Below are positions 59,101 through 64,000 of a stretch of 64,000 nucleotides of DNA, piece by piece. Within the stretch, counting starts at the first letter, position 1, and every line of letters begins with the position of its first letter. Origin of the DNA: Hydractinia symbiolongicarpus (lineage: Eukaryota; Cnidaria; Hydrozoa; Anthoathecata; Hydractiniidae); NCBI RefSeq assembly GCF_029227915.1, contig NC_079889.1, positions 7,998,001 to 8,062,000 of the forward strand, written 5' to 3'. The position numbers and the translations under genes were made by a program. The notes beneath the pieces are model-generated. The model was not told the origin of the DNA and ran no database searches. It saw nothing but the letters and a program-made list of their open reading frames with translations.

Positions 59101-60411
59101 TCCCTTCCTCGCAGTTTTCTTACGTCCCTTCCTCGCAGTTTTCTTACGTCCCTTCTTCGCTTTTTTCTTACGCCCCTTGCGGTTTTTTTACGTCCCTTCC
59201 TCGCAGTGTTCTTACGTCTCTCTTAAAAATGTTTTATGTTCATAGTGTTCTTACGTCCTCCGGCTGAAATGAAAGTCAATTAAAATGCGTAAATTCATTT
59301 CGCTCGGAATATTCCGTACGATACGATTGAGCGAGACTGGAGAAAACTGTCAATGTTAAACTTCAAATTCAAATACTTGTGGTCACCCTTACCATCCTTA
59401 ATTTTGTTGTTGTTTTAGCTAAGTACCTTGCGTCAACAAGCACCGAGTAATTTTTCCAAGGTTCTCACCAATGTCTTTCGTGGATTGAGTGGTCTCATGT
59501 TTTTGGTGGCAGTACAAGTTCCATCGGTAAGATTTTATTCACAACGCCCTTGAAAGCTTATTGCTACGTACGCAAAGATATTATGCGCGCGCCATTTTAT
59601 TGTAGGCACGCGCAAACAAGTTTTACACGCGCGATCTTGTGTTTTTTTCTTCCCTATATATTTTGAACAATCGAGAAAATTGTTCATATCGTATACTCCA
59701 TAGATGTAAGTGATGTAGTGTCTAGCATTCAACACACAAGGACGGTCTTTTGTATTGAAGCTATCAAATTGTTCCACACCGCCATCAGGCTCTTTTTACT
59801 GAGTGTATAAGAAAAGGTGTGCTTGAAAGGTGGTACGATTTGCGAATATAATATAGAATATAGAATACACGCAAATAAATTTAACAAAATCTTTTTATAT
59901 ACGAAATTGCTTTGTCACATATTGGATCTCATAAAAAGAACGAATTTCTTACCAACAAGATAAATGACTAACTCTTCTCTTTAACCTTTTGTCTTTTGTG
60001 TTTAAATCCTTTAGATATTCTTTATTGAGCAGTACTGAGTTTGTATACACCGTAGTGTTTTTTAAGTATAGCCCTTATCTTTTAAGAACGCCCCTAAAGT
60101 ACTTTTTCAACAAATCAAAAATTTTAACATGCGCTTAGTGTGCTAATTCTTATAATTACAGCTCCTTTCAAATTCAAAAGTGACATTTTGATTCGTTTAT
60201 TTCTTCTCCTCCGTAGGCGATGTCTTTGTACTGGGCGTGCTCTAGTACTTACGGTTTATCTCAAAACATTGTGATGAAGTTTCCAACTGTTAGAAGAAGA
60301 TTCAACATCCCAAAAACTCCATCAGAACACGAAAGACCGTTTGTGATTATGCTGGATGTGCTGAGAAAAAGAACTCGAAATTTCCTTGACCTGCAACAGG
60401 CAAAAAAGTAG
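47172..60411 (+). CDS. COX18: COX18, mitochondrial inner-membrane insertase for COX2 (5' end missing)
   Basis: YidC/Oxa1-family protein that translocates the COX2 C-terminus across the inner membrane during cytochrome oxidase assembly. Exons: 47172-47294, 48453-48686, 50100-50238, 54479-54624, 59419-59526 and 60217-60411; phases agree and sum to 314 codons plus stop (human 333 aa). The first visible exon has no ATG and follows an acceptor with an in-frame stop, so an upstream exon exists. It is Arg/Ser-rich, like a mitochondrial presequence. Family blocks: FIPWWATIACTTFVLRTAIT (TM1), LPWTQLPLWITVSFALRNIS (TM2), GLLWFSNLSVPDPYFAIPAV (TM3), FRGLSGLMFLVAVQVPS then AMSLYWACSSTYGLSQN (TM4-5). The 50238 donor is GTAGGA; a weaker donor at 50223 also keeps phase. 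Poly(A) signal AATAAA at 60603-60608. Intron 3 holds a complete antisense gene. Confidence 0.93.
48748..48837 (+). other. Candidate alternative terminal exon of COX18 with poly(A) signal
   Basis: A polypyrimidine tract and AG (48746-48747) lead into 29 codons in phase with the exon ending at 48686, then TGA (48835-48837). AATAAA overlaps the stop at 48837-48842. Using it would skip TM2-5 and give a truncated protein. The main isoform goes straight to 50100, which matches the family without a gap. Sequence alone cannot show use. Confidence 0.4.
49462..49580. repeat. 22-bp tandem repeat in COX18 intron
   Basis: Unit GTCAATGCACTGGTTTACAC(TG) repeats at 49462, 49484, 49506, 49528 and 49560, the last step carrying a 10-bp partial unit. 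Few substitutions, so probably young and variable in length. Confidence 0.9.
50832..53951 (-). CDS. Unrecognised coiled-coil protein with an Arg/Ser/Lys-rich N-terminus, nested in a COX18 intron
   Basis: Two exons on the minus strand: 53951-52577 and 51715-50832, with a GT-AG intron and matching phase; about 752 aa. Residues 1 to about 300 are dominated by short basic/acidic repeats with many SRD, RSRD and HDK words (SR-protein-like composition). About 340-460 contain INALYNLFYRD and a heptad-rich coiled coil (KLIKVLFQRVKDLLKETEDL onward). Exon 2 continues a coiled coil (FREEIQNILQNIQSKY), then a Ser/Thr-rich linker, a LESRLRSLGI motif and another charged helix. Such layouts occur in centrosomal and splicing-related proteins, but I cannot name the family. 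If the intron is retained, the frame ends at 52464 (495 aa). It lies wholly inside COX18 intron 3 (50239-54478), antisense to it. Confidence 0.8.
55960..55998. repeat. Perfect 18-bp hairpin with a 3-nt loop
   Basis: CGTTCAACGCCAGGTAAC (55960-55977), TGT, GTTACCTGGCGTTGAACG (55981-55998). No mismatch. GC-richer than its surroundings. Too short for a typical pre-miRNA and not a terminator in this context. Origin unknown. Confidence 0.95.
56150..56550 (-). repeat. Dispersed repeat, copy 2, in COX18 intron
   Basis: The reverse complement carries TTTAGCTGGACAGGGTAACG and ACAGGCTGTTT...CCTGTGTT with an ACCGAAG word, matching 8200-8280, and then TGTACTAAGCG-like words as at 8310-8320 and 8580. Two diverged halves, as in copy 1. 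Ends unresolved. Confidence 0.65.
59031..59220. repeat. 24-bp minisatellite in COX18 intron
   Basis: Unit CCTTCCTCGCAGTTTTCTTA(CGTC) in about seven copies with period 24, degenerating from 59151. As 24 is a multiple of 3, each frame stays open, which creates spurious repetitive ORFs. Its right end lies about 200 bp upstream of the exon at 59419. Confidence 0.95.
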
Positions 60412-63400
60412 CCGAAACGTCGAGTAAGCTGATTTTAAAAACTCGCCTATTGAAGTTAGGAGAATTTTGAGCTGGTGCATAACCGATCGAGAAGCTATGC
60501 TCGCACAGTCTTTATTTTCTTCGTTTGAAGTTTTCTTATAAACACATTCCAACGTGTGAAACTTGGAGTTGGAGATGAAGATAATTATTTGGTTGGTGTG
60601 AAAATAAATAAACTGACAAAAAAGCTGACGTAATCATTTAAACTTCGCCAAGAAGGAACAAATATTTTTGATGAAAGAAATTTTGAATCACTTGATTGTA
60701 ACGTGATTATTCTTTTGAGAGTAATATTTGCTTGTACCATACCTCTGTGCTTGTACGTTCATTACTGTTCTTGTGTTTTTTGTCAAATGCATAACTTTCT
60801 CCTCCGTTTAAAGGGATACTAATAAGAATTTCCCAGAGAAACTTTTTTCCGTTATCAGTGAAAGAAAAAGTCGGGATAAAAAGGCAGTAAATTTTTAGTC
60901 GGTAATAAACAAATTTAATTTTTGGAAATATTTGTCGAGTTTATAAAATATAAAATATTTTCGAAGGGAATATGTTACAAATTCTAATTTTTATATAATA
61001 ATTTTAACTGAAATTTTAACTAAAAAAAGGTTAAACTGAAACACAACCAATGTTTATATCCTTATTTTTTATAAAACAGTTTGTTTCTTATTGCTTTAAA
61101 ATTAAAAAAAAGCAAAAATCGACAAAAATCTCACCCGACAAAAAATTAAAGTCGGTAAAAATAGATAATCGGTAAAATAATTTCATCGATTTAAAATCTT
61201 AGTCACTGAGCCAAAATTTGGTCGTTTACCACCAGGCTACGTTTAGTTGTGAATTTAATTTCATAAATATGGACCGCAGCTGCGTTACCATTATAAATGT
61301 GCTACAACTTTAAAGAACCTGTTGTTGCACGCAGCTTTTACGTCGAATCTAACTCACAGCTCGGTATGATAATAAGCGCAATGAGAGAAAATGTTTATAA
61401 ATTATTCAGCAGAGAGCAATATGATACGATTCGAACGTCGAATGTTCGATTCATTCAAAATGTCAGTCGAAATTGAAAAGTAATTAAATTTTGCATGATC
61501 TGGGATACCGTGAGTTGATAAAATCGAGAAGTTTTTAACTAAAAGTATTTGTGGTTATATTTCACAAAAACAACAGCAACGGAACGAATTGAAGCTCGAG
61601 TTTTTAAGATAAACGATGCAATGGATTTAATGCTAGACAGAATGATATATTTTCACTTGCTTCTGTTGCCTCTCGCGAAATGTTTGGAAAAAGTGAAATT
61701 TCAATCAGGCGAAGAAGGTAGGTGCCATCATGAATTTTATTGGAACAGCAAATTTGTTTGTTTTTTTAACGAAATTTTATTTTTTGAACAATGGATTTAT
61801 GTCTGAAAAGATGTCAATGTATTACAAAACTGAGTTGAACGAGACAAAAATTTTGCCTTAACTTGCCCACATAAGTTTTGTAGGTTTTACAGATTTGTCA
61901 ACAAATTTTGTTGTTAGGAATAGTACACATGTTTTTCCCAACCTCGCACTCAGGCCTCCTTTTTTTTGACAGAATGTCCAAATAAAAAGATGTTGTTGTA
62001 ATAAAACAACCTTAAGAATCTGGGGTCGAAGTTCAGAGCCATCGACACTAATAAAAGCGGTGGGGCCATATTTTAGTGACATGTAAGAATCTACCATTGT
62101 TATTGGTGATGATGGTGGCAATATATATAACACATCTCATGCGGAGATTATGAACACATCTAAATTATTAGATTTCACTATTTCGAAATAAGATGAGACC
62201 ATAACGTGCCATAAGCCATTGTTTGTTACAGGTGAGTCAGAGGTCTGAAATATTTAAACTAAAACTTCAAATAATCAAGTGATTAGTTTTTCGTTTGTAT
62301 ATTAATTTATCTTATTGCTGCATTGGAGTTGTGAACTCTGTTTGAGTTAGGATTTCACTCGCACTCAACCCAGGTTACTTCTAACTGCTGCCTTCACCTT
62401 TAACTAACAATTACTTATCACTAAATGAGTAATATGATCTCGTTTTCATGTTTGTCTGTCATAAATTTCTGGCGTCAATAAAAAAATAAGAATTGTATTA
62501 TTCGCATAGGATTACTTTAAAGTTTGAGCTTTTTGAGTGCGAGAGAAAAGGCAAAAATAATTTGAAAAAAAATTGTATTTTAAGCTTCTCTCTAATTTTT
62601 AGGCTTGCAGTAGCGAGTTGACCCAGCAAAGTTTTTTGATTGGTTACTTTTAATACTTTTATTATTTTATTTTTTGCTTTTTTTTTTGCTCACGTGTTCA
62701 TTATCATTTTTTCTTTAATGTTGCGAGAACAAAGATGATTAATTCTTCTACTATTCAAGAGGGTAAGGTGTAACCACGCTGGTTTATTCTCATTAGTTGG
62801 TTTTAATTCGGTGTTTGCTCCGGAAAATTATTGGTGATTATTGGTGGATTTGAACCATTTTTGCTAAACACCATTCACTGAATACTTTATAGTTCGATGA
62901 AAAATGTGTCAAAAAACTTAGTCAATTCTGGTTGCTTTCAATGAGAACAGATCTAGAAAGGCAAACGTGACAACAGAAAACATATTATTGTTAAATATAT
63001 TATTTCCCGTAAAAATTAAACTACTAAACCGCAAAATTAAACTCCCGTTAAATTTGATTGAGTCGTGTTTAAAATGATTTTGGAGAAATTAAGAATTTAA
63101 TTATTCAGAATTTTGCAATATTTTTTACTATTTTTGGAAAATTTAAAATTTTCACGAAAAATTACAATGGTCACCGTTTGCAAAAATTAATCTCCGCACG
63201 AAAATTTTGCAGAATGTCTGAAAATAGAAAGTTAATTACGCTAAAGTATTTTCTCCAATTAGTGGACGCCATTGGTGCAAAAAAATACCGCTAATTACTG
63301 TCAAAAATCACTTTTATATATGAAAGTTGCATTTGGGGTAATTGGTTGTTAACTCAGGAAATAGAAAGAGATTGAAATAATTGAGTTCAATGGAAATCGT

Positions 63401-63418
63401 TGGTTAGGAAAATGCAAA
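60412..63418. other. Region between COX18 and the next gene
   Basis: Begins with the COX18 3' UTR and poly(A) signal AATAAA (60603-60608). The rest is AT-rich with one candidate short exon (61621-61717). I see no mobile element with clear ends. Confidence 0.45.
61621..61717 (+). CDS. Possible first exon encoding a hydrophobic leader (low confidence)
   Basis: ATG at 61621 opens 32 codons with the hydrophobic run MIYFHLLLLPLA, like a signal peptide, then a charged stretch ending at a good donor (GTAGGT at 61718). No later exon could be linked to it within the window. It may be a chance frame. Confidence 0.25.
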
Positions 63419-63586
63419 ATGGCGTCAAATGAAGTGGACAAAAATGCAGTCATAAAAATCAGTTCTCCTTCATGGAGAGAAAAACAATTGTTCCACAAAA
63501 CATTTCTAAATTATACTCAGTCCCTAGCACCTAAATTAAGGTTCAAGTTGTTGGAAAGATGTTCAACTTCATTCCAGCAACTTACG
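63419..63586 (+). CDS. First coding exon of an unrecognised gene, cut by the window end
   Basis: ATG at 63419 opens 56 codons that end at a GTGAGC donor (63587). The peptide is amphipathic and charged, with SPSWREKQLFHKTFLNYTQ and LRFKLLERCSTSFQQLT blocks. The W...F..FL...LL..CS spacing faintly recalls the region before the F-box in FBXW proteins, but this is weak and I would not name it. No second exon is visible in the remaining 400 bp. Confidence 0.45.
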
Positions 63587-64000
63587 GTGAGCGAATTTTT
63601 CAATTTATTTTAGGCCAAATGTACCATTTCGCGCAAACAGTATCGTCCGCTAGTGTCCGCCTTTTAGAAAGCTTTTTTATGGCAGTTTGAATAGAAAACA
63701 GCCAGTGAAAAAATGTGGAGACAATACTGTATTTCCGTATGTCCAGCATATTTTTGATACATGCAGCGATTTGCTTCTTAAACATTTAACTAAACATTAA
63801 ACTATCTTAAAAGAATATATTTCCTGAGAATTTAATTTTGCGATTTTTTGATTTCCGTCGCCACTGCGCGGGGCGGAATCTTTAAAATCGCCTGATGTAT
63901 CTAGAGATAGCACAGAGCCTGGACGCTGCTAAGTTTGTGTCCAGGCTAAAACCTCGAAAAATCTCCATATTTTCGAAAGCCAATGAAGATGCTTTATTTT
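63587..64000 (+). other. Intron start of the last gene
   Basis: Follows the donor at 63587. No exon, repeat or RNA gene recognised up to the window edge. Confidence 0.4.

Larger units (their letters stand above)
54625..59418. other. Large COX18 intron
   Basis: No supportable gene. It contains the perfect palindrome at 55960-55998, a reverse copy of the dispersed repeat (about 56150-56550) and a 24-bp minisatellite near its right end. Short plus-strand frames such as 58328-58666 have no recognisable content. Confidence 0.6.

Noticed and set aside
58997-59267. Repetitive open frames (FLRPFLAV-type and YVPSSQFS-type repeats)
   Set aside because: They come from a 24-bp minisatellite whose length is divisible by three; no start, splice or family support.
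1-64000. CRISPR arrays, operons, phage or bacterial islands
   Set aside because: Genes are spliced with GT-AG introns throughout. Tandem repeats have no spacer structure, and no prokaryotic gene blocks were seen.

Overview
The window is AT-rich eukaryotic nuclear DNA: coding exons are short, bounded by GT...AG, and scattered over kilobases of intron. Protein-level resemblance and the repeat complement suggest an early-branching animal, most likely a cnidarian and perhaps a hydrozoan. The repeats include a LINE with a PHD-type finger inside its ORF, Tigger-type TIR elements, small Helitron-like elements, a tRNA-derived SINE with a TCTA tail, and a copia with half-tRNA priming. The organism call is inference from remembered patterns, not from a search.

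Layout. 2.0-4.8 kb (-): a secreted-type glutathione peroxidase whose catalytic codon is an in-frame TGA (selenocysteine); a form-II SECIS-like fold lies in its 3' flank. 6.3-15.2 kb (-): a complete 12-exon bystin gene (431 codons) whose introns carry Helitron-like and Tigger-derived insertions. 17.4-24.0 kb (-): a complete 11-exon KIF17 kinesin (936 aa) with a basic C-terminal ciliary-type signal. 26-46 kb: a repeat-dominated block. It holds a broken multi-copy gene relic with a CXC cysteine motif split by a SINE; a 5.4 kb MULE-like DNA transposon with its own introns and a nested MITE; a SINE/MITE/copia nest in which the copia has identical LTRs but no reverse transcriptase; and three LINE relics. 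47.2-60.4 kb (+): COX18, the mitochondrial COX2 insertase, with a complete two-exon antisense gene of unknown function inside one intron. 63.4 kb (+): the first exon of an unrecognised gene that leaves the window.

The four recognised host genes act in separate housekeeping roles (peroxide detoxification, 40S ribosome assembly, ciliary transport, cytochrome oxidase assembly). I see no functional cluster. Exon structures were derived by hand from splice consensus, reading phase and family resemblance; in each gene the summed phases agree. The strongest items for follow-up are the Sec/SECIS pair, the RT-less copia with identical LTRs, the intron-bearing MULE-like transposon, the nested antisense gene, and a candidate early-terminating COX18 exon.
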